DNA from: Sediminibacterium sp.
Lineage (GTDB): Bacteria > Bacteroidota > Bacteroidia > Chitinophagales > Chitinophagaceae
Assembly (NCBI GenBank): GCA_017983845.1
Contig: JAGOAO010000007.1
Span: 1-64,000 of the forward strand
Length of the DNA: 64,000 nt
Direction: 5' to 3'
Below the pieces are notes generated by a model. The model had not been told where the DNA came from and made no database searches. It saw only the letters and a list, made by a program, of their open reading frames with translations. A program made the translations under genes and the position numbers. Below are positions 36,698 through 44,015 of the stretch, piece after piece (positions within the stretch are counted from its first letter, which is position 1; every line of letters starts with the position of its first letter).

Positions 36698-37179
36698 TGA
36701 AACTACGTATCGGCTCAGGAATTGATTTTCATCAGTTAGTAGAAGGTAGAGATTTATGGATTGGTGGTATTCATATCCCACATCATAAAGGTGCTTTGGG
36801 GCATAGCGATGCGGATGTTTTACTCCATGCTATTTGCGATGCATTATTAGGTGCTTTAAGCCTTGGTGATATTGGCACTCATTTTCCTGACACGGACAAT
36901 GCATTTAAAAATATTGATAGTAAGATTTTATTAAAAAGAACTTACGATTTAATTACTGCCGAGGGGTATCAAATTGTCAATATTGACGCTACCCTTTGCT
37001 TAGAAGCACCTAAAATTAAACCTTATGTGATTGCGATGCAGGAATGCATTGCTTCGATTTTACACATAGGTAATAAAGACATTTCGATCAAGGCTACTAC
37101 TACAGAAACAATGGGTTTTACAGGTAGAGAAGAAGGCCTTGTTGCCACTGCTTCTTGTTTATTGATGGCAAAAAGCTAA
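36697..37179 (+). CDS. ispF: 2-C-methyl-D-erythritol 2,4-cyclodiphosphate synthase
   Basis: From ATG 36697 the product is 160 residues, beginning MKLRIGSGIDFHQLVEG with metal ligands D9 and H11 in IDFH. It also has GHSDADVLLHAICDALLGA, the GDIGTHFPDTD segment and the C-terminal ATTTETMGFTGREEGL motif. IspF makes the cyclodiphosphate intermediate of the non-mevalonate isoprenoid pathway, which feeds undecaprenyl phosphate and quinones. The start overlaps the gldJ stop as TAATG, so translation is probably coupled. murF follows 11 bp later. Confidence 0.97.
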   Translation: MKLRIGSGIDFHQLVEGRDLWIGGIHIPHHKGALGHSDADVLLHAICDALLGALSLGDIGTHFPDTDNAFKNIDSKILLKRTYDLITAEGYQIVNIDATLCLEAPKIKPYVIAMQECIASILHIGNKDISIKATTTETMGFTGREEGLVATASCLLMAKS

Positions 37180-37190
37180 ACCATACATTT

Positions 37191-38489
37191 ATGAAGCTTG
37201 GATCAATCGAAGAATTATATACCATTTATAGTGCACATCCTTCTGTCGTAACAGATACAAGAAAACTTAAATTAGGAGATCTCTACTTTGCATTAAAAGG
37301 CCCCAATTTCAATGGCAATGTATTTGCATTAGCAGCTTTAGAAGCGGGCGCTAGTTATGCGATTGTGGACGAGGAAATTCCCAATAGTTCGGCTATTCAA
37401 GATCGAATCATTGTAGTGGATGATGTATTGACCACGTTACAAGCTTTAGCAAAATACCATCGTCAACAATTCAATATTCCATTCATTGCCATCACTGGCA
37501 GCAATGGAAAAACAACCACTAAAGAATTGGTCTTTACTGTTTTAGCAAGCCATTACAAAACTTATACAACACAGGGTAATTTAAATAACCATATTGGTGT
37601 TCCATTAACCTTATTAAGCATTCCAAAAGAGGCCGAAATGGCGGTAATCGAAATGGGTGCAAATCATCTACATGAAATTGAAAGCTATTGCAGTTATACA
37701 TTGCCTACACATGGCATGATTAGCAATTGTGGTAAGGCACATTTAGAGGGATTTGGATCAGAAGAAGGTGTGAAAAAAGGCAAAGGAGAATTGTTTGATT
37801 GCTTAAGAGCGAATAACGGTACTGCATTCATTATGGAAGATTATGATTACTTGCAATCCATGTCTCAAGGCATCCCCCATTTAATTGGTTATGGCCAAGA
37901 CAATGGACAAATTCAAGGAGACGCGATAGATCACAACGGCATGTTGAAAGTGCAAATAAAAAAAGGCATCGCAATCGATGCAATACAAACACATTTAGTG
38001 GGCAATTATAATCTACCAAATGTACTCGCTGCTGTTACCATTGGACAACACTTTAATGTACCCAATGAAAAAATTAAAGCAGCTATTGAAAATTATATTC
38101 CTACCAATAGCCGTTCTCAATTATTGAATTGGAACAAGAACGAAGTGATTTTAGACGCTTATAATGCCAATCCTTCTAGCATGAAACTAGCTGTGGAGAA
38201 TTTTGCCAAACTAAACAAAGCCCATAAAATAGTTTGCCTGGGTGGCATGAGAGAGTTAGGTGCAGATAGTTTGATGGAGCATCAAATGTTGATTGATCAA
38301 TTAAAACAACATGTATGGGAACAGGTCGTACTTGTGGGTAGCGAGTTCAAACCATGCACGCATCCTTACCATTATTTTGACACCGTACAAGCCGCCAAAG
38401 CTTGGCTTGATGCGCAACAATACACTGAACATACCTTACTCATAAAGGGTTCTAGGGGCATACAGATGGAGCAATTGATAGCTCCTTAA
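37191..38489 (+). CDS. murF: UDP-N-acetylmuramoyl-tripeptide--D-alanyl-D-alanine ligase
   Basis: From ATG 37191 the product is 432 residues. It has the N-terminal uridine-binding region (VVTDTRKLKLGDLYFALKG), the P-loop AITGSNGKTTTKELVF near 102-117, NNHIGVPLT, the EMGANHLHEI motif and DAYNANPSSM in the C-terminal part. MurF adds D-Ala-D-Ala to the muropeptide precursor. It is the Mur ligase missing from the dcw operon at 6.6-23 kb, located here with gldJ and ispF. The upstream ATG at 37155 lies inside ispF and is rejected. Confidence 0.96.
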   Translation: MKLGSIEELYTIYSAHPSVVTDTRKLKLGDLYFALKGPNFNGNVFALAALEAGASYAIVDEEIPNSSAIQDRIIVVDDVLTTLQALAKYHRQQFNIPFIAITGSNGKTTTKELVFTVLASHYKTYTTQGNLNNHIGVPLTLLSIPKEAEMAVIEMGANHLHEIESYCSYTLPTHGMISNCGKAHLEGFGSEEGVKKGKGELFDCLRANNGTAFIMEDYDYLQSMSQGIPHLIGYGQDNGQIQGDAIDHNGMLKVQIKKGIAIDAIQTHLVGNYNLPNVLAAVTIGQHFNVPNEKIKAAIENYIPTNSRSQLLNWNKNEVILDAYNANPSSMKLAVENFAKLNKAHKIVCLGGMRELGADSLMEHQMLIDQLKQHVWEQVVLVGSEFKPCTHPYHYFDTVQAAKAWLDAQQYTEHTLLIKGSRGIQMEQLIAP

Positions 38490-38504
38490 TTTTCAATACC
38501 TTTG
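38475..38504 (+). promoter_or_regulatory. Promoter of the DUF983 gene
   Basis: TTG (38475-38477), 19 bp and TACCTTTG (38497-38504) match the Bacteroidota consensus exactly. The ATG follows only four bases later. The -33 element lies within the 3' end of murF. Confidence 0.75.
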
Positions 38505-38508
38505 CAGC

Positions 38509-38952
38509 ATGAAAAAAAGTTACTTATACAGCACATTGACCAATAAATGTCCAAGATGTAGAGAAGGCGCCTTATTCACTTCTACCAATCCTTACGATTT
38601 AGCAAACATTACAAAGATGAATTCATCTTGTCCTGTTTGTGGTCAACCTACAGAGATTGAAGTTGGATTTTATTATGGTACTGGCTATGTGAGTTATGCT
38701 TTAACGGTGGCTTATTTTGTATCGATGTTCGTTGCTTGGAAAGTGTTGATTGGTATGACTTGGGAATTAGACGACAACAGAATGTTTTACTGGTTAGGCA
38801 CCACTATTGTTTTATTGATTTTAATTCAACCTATCTTAATGCGTTTATCGCGTTCTATCTGGTTAGGTTGGTTTGTCTCTTATAATAAGAATTGGAAAAA
38901 TGAGCCATTGGAATACAATGAAAGGATGGATGAGAATAGGAAGGAGATCTAA
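38509..38952 (+). CDS. DUF983 family membrane protein
   Basis: The 147-residue protein has two CxxC-type pairs in its N-terminal half (NKCPRCREG and SSCPVCGQPTE), resembling a small zinc ribbon. Two hydrophobic helices follow (about 67-85 and 97-117). DUF983 proteins are small membrane proteins found in many bacteria with no established function; some occur near cytochrome oxidase assembly genes. Here it follows murF by 19 bp but has its own promoter right at the start codon. The most likely topology places the zinc ribbon in the cytosol. Confidence 0.85.
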   Translation: MKKSYLYSTLTNKCPRCREGALFTSTNPYDLANITKMNSSCPVCGQPTEIEVGFYYGTGYVSYALTVAYFVSMFVAWKVLIGMTWELDDNRMFYWLGTTIVLLILIQPILMRLSRSIWLGWFVSYNKNWKNEPLEYNERMDENRKEI

Positions 38953-38975
38953 ATCAATAAACCAATTATTTATTT

Positions 38976-38983
38976 TACATTTG
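38976..38983 (+). promoter_or_regulatory. -7 promoter box of tRNA-Ser
   Basis: TACATTTG matches TAnnTTTG and lies 10 bp before the first base of the mature tRNA. Confidence 0.55.
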
Positions 38984-38993
38984 CAATCCTTAA

Positions 38994-39078
38994 AGAGAGG
39001 TGTCCGAGTGGTTTAAGGAGCACGCTTGGAAAGCGTGTATACGGCAACGTATCGGGGGTTCGAATCCCTTCCTCTCTG
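38994..39078 (+). tRNA. tRNA-Ser (GGA)
   Basis: A 7-bp acceptor stem (AGAGAGG with CCTCTCT), D-arm, anticodon stem GCACGC/GCGTGT around TTGGAAA (anticodon GGA), a long variable arm (TACGGCAACGTA) and the GGTTCGAAT T-loop fold as a class II serine tRNA. The discriminator is G and the full CCA is not encoded. The RNA is followed at once by a terminator. Confidence 0.95.
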
Positions 39079-39080
39079 CA

Positions 39081-39110
39081 AAGCCTATCACGAAAGTGAT
39101 AGGCTTTTTT
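39081..39110 (+). terminator. Rho-independent terminator of tRNA-Ser
   Basis: An 11-bp perfect stem (AAGCCTATCAC with GTGATAGGCTT) closed by a GAAA tetraloop is followed by a T-run. Its 3' arm GGCTTTTTTAA can also pair with TTAAAAAAGCC at 39156-39166. Confidence 0.9.
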
Positions 39111-39201
39111 AATGCGAGACAACGTCGAAAGCTCGCTTTCGTAAGTTGGGGAGCGTTAAAAAAGCCAAATGTCCCGCATAGCGGGACGTTTGAAAGGCTT
39201 T
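39102..39201. repeat. Cluster of overlapping palindromes
   Basis: Three nested or overlapping inverted repeats follow the tRNA terminator. GGCTTTTTTAA (39102-39112) pairs with TTAAAAAAGCC (39156-39166). CGAAAGC pairs with GCTTTCG (39126-39141). AAAGCC...GTCCCGC (39161-39177) pairs with GCGGGAC...GGCTTT (39181-39201). No coding frame is credible here, and the stems share arms, so alternative folds are possible. Confidence 0.7.
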
Positions 39202-39214
39202 GGTAAAAGAGAAA

Positions 39215-39510
39215 CTTTGGATGACGGCGAAGCCGGCAATCCCAATTTATTTTTTCTAATAGATTATGTGAAGGTTGAATTCTTTGGATGACGGCGAAGC
39301 CGGCAATCCCAATTTATTTTTTCTAATAGATTATGTGAAGGTTGAAGTCTTTGGATGACGGCGAAGCCGGTAATCCCAATTTATTTTTTCTAATAGATTA
39401 TGTGAAGGTTGAAGTCTTTGGATGACGGCGAAGCCGGCAATCCCAATTTATTTTTTCTAATAGATTATGTGAAGGTTGAAGTCTTTGGATGACGGCGAAG
39501 CCGGTAATCC
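39215..39510. repeat. 67-bp tandem repeat, four full copies plus a partial fifth
   Basis: The string CTTTGGATGACGG recurs at 39215, 39282, 39349, 39416 and 39483, exactly 67 bp apart. The units are nearly identical; the only differences I see are C or T after CCGG and a GAATTC/GAAGTC change at one junction. Each unit contains a hairpin GGATnnCGGC-gaa-GCCGnnnATCC and an AT-rich segment. The array starts after the palindrome cluster and ends three bases before the tatD stop codon. The period is not a multiple of three and no spacer varies, so it is neither coding nor CRISPR. Confidence 0.95.
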
Positions 39511-39513
39511 AAA

Positions 39514-40281
39514 CTAAATTCCAAAAAGCATTCGCGCATTATTAGTTGTACTCTCTGCAATTTCATGCAAGGGCATCGATTTAATCTCCGCTAATTTCTT
39601 GGCTACTTCTAACATGAACGCAGGTTCATTGGTTTTGCCTCGATATGGCACAGGCGCTAAGTAAGGTGCATCCGTTTCTAACACTAAAAACTCCATTGGA
39701 ATATCCTTAATGGCTTCTGCTACGCCTGCATTTTTATACGTTAAGACACCACCTAATCCCAAATGAAAACCCATTTCAATAATTTGTTCTGCCGATTCCT
39801 TACTTCCACTAAAACAATGAAACACGCCACGCAATCCTTTTTTCGCAAAAGGCTTTACCAATTCAATGGTTTCTCCCATCGCATTTCTTGTATGAATCAC
39901 AATAGGCAATTGCATATCAAGGGCCCATTGCATTTGTGTTTCAAAAACCAGTTGTTGTTCTTTAGCAAAAGTTTTATCCCAATAATAATCCAACCCAATT
40001 TCACCAATAGCTATAAATTTTCTTTTTGCTAGCCATGTTTCAACCAATGCCAATTCTTCTTGATAATTTTCTTTGACATAACAAGGATGCAAACCCATCA
40101 TAGCAATACAATGATCAGGAAATTGCTGCTCCACTTTCAACATGGCTTCCAAAGAAGCACTATCAATCGCAGGCATTAGAATTTTTTCGATACCAGTTGA
40201 TATAGCATTTTTTATTACTAACTCAATGTCAGAAGCTAATTCAGGAGCATAAACATGCGCATGGGTATCAATAAAATGCAT
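39514..40281 (-). CDS. TatD family metal-dependent hydrolase
   Basis: The 255-residue protein has all TatD metal-site segments: DTHAHVY at the start (HxH), IGEIGLDYYW, IHTRNAMGE, VFHCFSGS and ETDAPYLAP. TatD proteins are cytosolic TIM-barrel 3'-5' DNA exonucleases or deoxyribonucleases linked to DNA repair and quality control. The 3' end abuts the 67-bp tandem repeat, whose hairpins may act as its terminator. No promoter box is obvious upstream. The family is certain; whether it is TatD or the YcfH/YjjV branch is not resolved. Confidence 0.93.
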   Translation of the reverse strand: MHFIDTHAHVYAPELASDIELVIKNAISTGIEKILMPAIDSASLEAMLKVEQQFPDHCIAMMGLHPCYVKENYQEELALVETWLAKRKFIAIGEIGLDYYWDKTFAKEQQLVFETQMQWALDMQLPIVIHTRNAMGETIELVKPFAKKGLRGVFHCFSGSKESAEQIIEMGFHLGLGGVLTYKNAGVAEAIKDIPMEFLVLETDAPYLAPVPYRGKTNEPAFMLEVAKKLAEIKSMPLHEIAESTTNNARMLFGI

Positions 40282-40392
40282 AATCGACTGGATTTGAGCA
40301 CAAAAAAAGCACTTTTTTAACGAATCACATACTAAAAGGCTTCATTTATGCGTTTAAGAATAAAAATTACTAACCCATCCCTTTATAGGATG

Positions 40393-40455
40393 TAAACTTT
40401 GTTTTTTATAGGGTACGGATTATACAGGCCGGGGTTTCTACCCTGGCCTTTTTTA
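40393..40455 (+). ncRNA. Candidate small RNA ending in an intrinsic terminator
   Basis: A strong hairpin (AGGCC-GGG with CCC-GGCCT, 40426-40449, one mismatch) followed by six T points rightward, yet no plus-strand gene precedes it: both neighbours (tatD and the deacetylase) are on the minus strand. A near-consensus box TAaacTTTG (spacer of three instead of two) lies at 40393-40401. AGGGTA (40410-40415) can pair with TACCCT (40439-40444), which would disrupt the terminator. A short RNA of about 50 nt starting near 40407 is one explanation; this is an inference. Confidence 0.35.
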
Positions 40456-40463
40456 TGTCTTAA

Positions 40464-41084
40464 TTATAAGGCTTTAAATTGGTAGCCTAGGTTGGTAAAA
40501 TGTAATAACACTTGTGGTAATGAAATGCGTAAACGATCCATTGCTTTGGCACTATCATGAAAAACTACAATGGATCCTGGACCAGCATTTTGAATTACAT
40601 TTTGCGTACATTTTTCTCCTGAGATATGGATGTCAAAATCGCCACTTAACACATCCCACATCACAATATCTTGAGGCAGGTCTGGTCTCGTTCGCAAAGC
40701 TTTTATTTGTGCAAATTGAATCCTTCCATAAGGAGGTCTGAATAAATTAGATTTTATATGGGCACTTGCTTTTTGGATATCCTCCATATAATCTTCAGTC
40801 CTATTCTCCCAACCATTCATATGATTTTGGGTATGATTTCCAACAGTATGATTTGCATCAAGTATGGCATCATAAATAGCAGGATACAATACCACATTTT
40901 TTCCAATACAAAAAAAGCTTGCTTTCGCATTATAGATAGCCAACTGCTCTAATACAAATGGGGTGGCTTCTGGGTGCGGCCCGTCATCAAAACTTAAGTA
41001 AATCACTTTTTTCTTAGTGGGTATTCGCCAGGTACAAGACCTATAAATAAGACGCAGCCAAAAAGGAGTTTTAATCAAATACAT
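40464..41084 (-). CDS. Polysaccharide deacetylase family protein (NodB homology)
   Basis: From ATG 41084 the product is 206 residues. The NodB motifs are present: YLSFDDGPHPEAT (motif 1, catalytic base and metal aspartate), VGNHTQNH (motif 2, metal His), LFRPPYGR (motif 3), VMWDVLSGDFD and IVVFHDS. Such enzymes remove acetyl groups from GlcNAc-containing polymers such as peptidoglycan or chitin. A short hydrophobic start (TPFWLRLIYRS) does not look like a full signal peptide. The upstream TTG start at 41090 overlaps the promoter box and is rejected. The gene diverges from gltX through a symmetrical promoter region. Confidence 0.9.
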   Translation of the reverse strand: MYLIKTPFWLRLIYRSCTWRIPTKKKVIYLSFDDGPHPEATPFVLEQLAIYNAKASFFCIGKNVVLYPAIYDAILDANHTVGNHTQNHMNGWENRTEDYMEDIQKASAHIKSNLFRPPYGRIQFAQIKALRTRPDLPQDIVMWDVLSGDFDIHISGEKCTQNVIQNAGPGSIVVFHDSAKAMDRLRISLPQVLLHFTNLGYQFKAL

Positions 41085-41087
41085 ACC

Positions 41088-41119
41088 CAAAGATAAATGG
41101 TTCTTTTGCCCGTTTGCAA
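41088..41119 (-). promoter_or_regulatory. Promoter of the polysaccharide deacetylase gene
   Basis: TATCTTTG on the minus strand (41088-41095) with TTG 21 bp further upstream (41117-41119). The box ends three bases before the ATG. It is the left arm of a 9-bp inverted repeat shared with the gltX promoter. Confidence 0.6.
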
Positions 41120-41121
41120 CT

Positions 41122-41129
41122 TATCTTTG
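41122..41129 (+). promoter_or_regulatory. -7 promoter box of gltX
   Basis: TATCTTTG on the plus strand, 17 bp before the gltX ATG. It is the mirror image of the deacetylase promoter: CAAAGATAA at 41088-41096 and TTATCTTTG at 41121-41129 form a perfect inverted repeat. Confidence 0.6.
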
Positions 41130-41146
41130 TAAAAATACAAGTGCAC

Positions 41147-42682
41147 ATGGAAATATCGGCTGATCAAAAGGTGAGAGTTAGGTTTGCACCCTCTCCAACT
41201 GGTGGTTTACACCTAGGTGGTGTACGTACCGTTTTATTCAATTATTTATTTGCAAAGAAATACAATGGTGAATTCATTTTAAGAATCGAAGACACGGATC
41301 AATCTCGATTTGTAGCTGGTGCAGAGCAATACATTTTAGATACTTTAGCATGGTGTGGATTAACTCCAGACGAAAGTCCAATTCATGGTGGTGCTTACGG
41401 ACCCTATCGCCAAAGCGAAAGAAAACCCATGTACAAACAATATGCATCACAACTAATTGAACAAGGCAATGCTTATTATGCATTTGATACCGCAGAGGAA
41501 TTAGATGCAAAAAGAAAAGAGATTCCAAATTTCCAATACAATCGTGCTACAAGAATAGGCATGAAAAACTCTTTGAGTTTACCTGCTGCAGAAGTCACTC
41601 GTTTATTGAATGACAACACGCCTTATGTTGTGCGTATTAATATGCCAGAGAACGAAGAAGTGGTATTTGAAGACTTAATTCGTGGCGAAGTCAAGTTTGA
41701 TACGAGCATGGTGGACGATAAAGTCTTATTGAAAGCAGATGGCATGCCGACGTATCATTTAGCAGTGGTGGTGGATGATTTTTTAATGAAAATCACCCAT
41801 GCATTTAGAGGAGAAGAATGGTTGCCTAGTGCGCCTGTACATATTTTAGTTTGGAAGAATTTATTCGGATTAGATCAAATGCCTCAATGGGCGCATCTGC
41901 CATTGATCTTAAAGCCAGACGGGAATGGAAAATTAAGTAAGCGTGATGGAGACAGATTGGGCTTCCCTGTTTTTGCGATGGATTGGACAGATCCTATAAC
42001 CAAAGAGACCACGATTGGATTTAAAGAAAGAGGATTTGTTCCCGAAGCCTTTGTGAATTTATTGGCTATGTTGGGTTGGAATGACGGGACTGATCAAGAA
42101 TTATTTACGATGGCTACATTGATCGAAAAATTTAGTTTAGATAGAGTACATAAAGCGGGTGCAAAATTTGATTATGAAAAAGCAAAATGGTTTAACCATG
42201 AGTGGATCAAACAATCCGACAATGTGTATTTAGCTCCCTTGGTTGCGCCTTATTTTGAAGCTGCGAATATTGAGATACATGAACCAAGTTATTTGGTAAA
42301 AGTGATTGGACTAGTGAAAGAGCGTTGTCAATTATTAACCGACTTCATTCCTCAATCTGCCTTTTTCTTTACCGCTCCTACAAAAATTGATACCGCTTCT
42401 ATCCTTCCTAAATGGGATGCAACTAAAGCAGCTTTTTTTACTAGTATAATGGAAGCTTATAAGAATCAGTCTGTAGCAAATGATGCGACTGAATTGGAAG
42501 CCCATTTTAAAGGATTGGCTGCCGATCAAGGCCTAAAGCCAGGTGATTTAATGTTGCCTTTTAGGATTATGCTAGTGGGTGGTAAGTTTGGGCCAGGGGT
42601 ATTTGATATCGTGGCCAATATTGAAACCAAAGACGCAGCAAAACGTATCCAATTTTGTTTGGATTTGTTGTCAAAAAATTAA
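41147..42682 (+). CDS. gltX: Glutamate--tRNA ligase
   Basis: From ATG 41147 the product is 511 residues. It has the class I HIGH-like motif APSPTGGLHLGG (about 11-22), RIEDTDQSR, and the KMSKS-equivalent KLSKRDGDRLGFP (about 265-277). It charges tRNA(Glu); because gatC is present in the window, it may also misacylate tRNA(Gln) for the GatCAB route. The upstream start at 41114 lies within the promoter and is rejected. The gene is followed 15 bp later by the B12-binding subunit gene, so the two may be co-transcribed. Confidence 0.96.
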   Translation: MEISADQKVRVRFAPSPTGGLHLGGVRTVLFNYLFAKKYNGEFILRIEDTDQSRFVAGAEQYILDTLAWCGLTPDESPIHGGAYGPYRQSERKPMYKQYASQLIEQGNAYYAFDTAEELDAKRKEIPNFQYNRATRIGMKNSLSLPAAEVTRLLNDNTPYVVRINMPENEEVVFEDLIRGEVKFDTSMVDDKVLLKADGMPTYHLAVVVDDFLMKITHAFRGEEWLPSAPVHILVWKNLFGLDQMPQWAHLPLILKPDGNGKLSKRDGDRLGFPVFAMDWTDPITKETTIGFKERGFVPEAFVNLLAMLGWNDGTDQELFTMATLIEKFSLDRVHKAGAKFDYEKAKWFNHEWIKQSDNVYLAPLVAPYFEAANIEIHEPSYLVKVIGLVKERCQLLTDFIPQSAFFFTAPTKIDTASILPKWDATKAAFFTSIMEAYKNQSVANDATELEAHFKGLAADQGLKPGDLMLPFRIMLVGGKFGPGVFDIVANIETKDAAKRIQFCLDLLSKN

Positions 42683-42697
42683 TGTAAATTGTAGTAG

Positions 42698-43111
42698 ATG
42701 CAGACAGAAAGACCCATAAGAGTACTCGTAGCCAAAGTTGGTTTAGACGGCCATGATCGTGGCGCTAAAGTGATTGCTACCGCATTAAGAGATGCCGGCA
42801 TGGAAGTGATTTATACTGGACTTAGACAAAGCCCCGAAATGGTAGTTCAAGCAGCTTTACAAGAAGATGTAGATGCCATTGGTATTAGTATCTTATCTGG
42901 AGCACACATGACTGTCTTTCCTAAAGTGTATCAATTAATGTTAGAGAAAGGATTGAAAGATGTCTTGCTTACTGGTGGCGGTATTATTCCTGAAGAAGAT
43001 AACAAACAATTACAAGATATGGGTATCGGTCATTTATTTGCACCAGGTACCAATACGACTGATATTGCAGCCTATATTAAAAAATGGGTAGCAGAAAACA
43101 GAAAGTCCTGA
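42698..43111 (+). CDS. Stand-alone cobalamin-binding subunit of a methylmalonyl-CoA-type mutase
   Basis: The 137-residue protein is a complete B12-binding Rossmann domain. It carries the base-off/His-on signature DGHDRG (D18, H20, G23 region), the SILSG motif near 63-67 and the TGGGI motif near 92-96. It matches the small subunits of methylmalonyl-CoA or 2-hydroxyisobutyryl-CoA mutases (about 130-140 aa), which pair with a separate catalytic chain. No catalytic subunit is adjacent. The PduO-type adenosyltransferase at 1512-2066 could supply its cofactor. It lies 15 bp after gltX and 39 bp before an enoyl-CoA hydratase gene. Confidence 0.9.
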   Translation: MQTERPIRVLVAKVGLDGHDRGAKVIATALRDAGMEVIYTGLRQSPEMVVQAALQEDVDAIGISILSGAHMTVFPKVYQLMLEKGLKDVLLTGGGIIPEEDNKQLQDMGIGHLFAPGTNTTDIAAYIKKWVAENRKS

Positions 43112-43150
43112 TCTAATTAAATAGCTATTTCAAACTTTAAATTACTTGCT

Positions 43151-43930
43151 ATGTCTTTTCAAACTTTGTTTACAAAAATGGAAGATCATACTTTGATCAT
43201 TACCATCAATCGTCCAGAGAAATTAAATGCATTGAATCAACAAGTGATGCAAGATTTAGATGCCGTATTTGATCGTGTATATAAATTTCCAGAAATAAAA
43301 TCTGTAGTGATTACTGGCGCAGGGTTGAAGAGTTTTGTTGCCGGTGCAGATATCAAAGAATTTCAAGCCTTGTCTAAAGCAGAGGCAACTGCGCTTGCAA
43401 AAAGAGGCCAGGATGTATTCTTTAAAATTGAAAATTCCCCTAAACCAGTCATTGCTTGTGTGAATGGATTTGCACTTGGTGGCGGATGTGAATTGGCCAT
43501 GAGTTGCCATTTTATCATCGCATCCGACAATGCCATTTTTGGACAACCAGAAGTGAACTTGGGGATTATGGTAGGATATGGTGGATCACAAAGATTGACT
43601 CAGAAATTAGGAAAAGCCAGGGCTATGGAATTGGTCATTACAGGTAATAATATCAATGCAGAACAAGCACTGCAATATGGCTTGGTGAACTACGTCGTTC
43701 CTCAAACTGAATTATTAGATAAAGCATTCTCCTTGCTTGCAGCTGCACATACCAAAGCACCTTTGGCTATTGCCAATTCCATCAAAGCAGTGAATGCAGC
43801 ATGGGACGAGTCGGTGAATGGCTATGAAGTAGAAGCCAACTTATTCGGCGACTGCTTTATTACTGCAGATTGCAAAGAAGGCATCCAAGCCTTTATAGAC
43901 AAAAGAAAACCTCATTTTACGGGGCATTAA
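43151..43930 (+). CDS. Enoyl-CoA hydratase (crotonase family)
   Basis: The 259-residue protein has the crotonase oxyanion-hole motif SFVAGADIKEF (about 60-70) and both catalytic glutamates of hydratases, in GGGCELAMSCHF and FGQPEVNLGI. This supports true hydratase activity, adding water to trans-2-enoyl-CoA. It ends with the family-typical EGIQAFIDKRKPHFTGH. It probably acts in fatty-acid, amino-acid or polyhydroxyalkanoate-type metabolism; its neighbour is a B12 mutase subunit. A weak terminator overlaps the stop codon. Confidence 0.92.
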   Translation: MSFQTLFTKMEDHTLIITINRPEKLNALNQQVMQDLDAVFDRVYKFPEIKSVVITGAGLKSFVAGADIKEFQALSKAEATALAKRGQDVFFKIENSPKPVIACVNGFALGGGCELAMSCHFIIASDNAIFGQPEVNLGIMVGYGGSQRLTQKLGKARAMELVITGNNINAEQALQYGLVNYVVPQTELLDKAFSLLAAAHTKAPLAIANSIKAVNAAWDESVNGYEVEANLFGDCFITADCKEGIQAFIDKRKPHFTGH

Positions 43931-43941
43931 TCCCCTTTTTT
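43919..43941 (+). terminator. Weak terminator at the end of the enoyl-CoA hydratase gene
   Basis: GGGG and CCCC enclose a seven-base loop that contains the stop codon, and six T follow. The stem is only four pairs, so it is tentative. Confidence 0.45.
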
Positions 43942-43988
43942 ATTCGAATTTAGTAGTCTCAACTGACCCAATTTTATAAATGCTGTCT

Positions 43989-43996
43989 TACCTTTG
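43989..43996 (+). promoter_or_regulatory. -7 promoter box of fumC
   Basis: TACCTTTG lies 19 bp before the fumC ATG at 44016 and inside the rejected N-terminal extension of the open frame. Confidence 0.55.
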
Positions 43997-44015
43997 CGGT
44001 ACTAAAACTGCAAGT

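Noticed and set aside
39000..39206. Open frame of 68 codons starting MSEWFKEHAWKACIRQR
   Set aside because: It is the translation of the tRNA-Ser gene and the palindromes after it, a well-known false ORF.
39215..39510. CRISPR array
   Set aside because: The period is a constant 67 bp and the whole unit is repeated, with no variable spacers and no cas genes.
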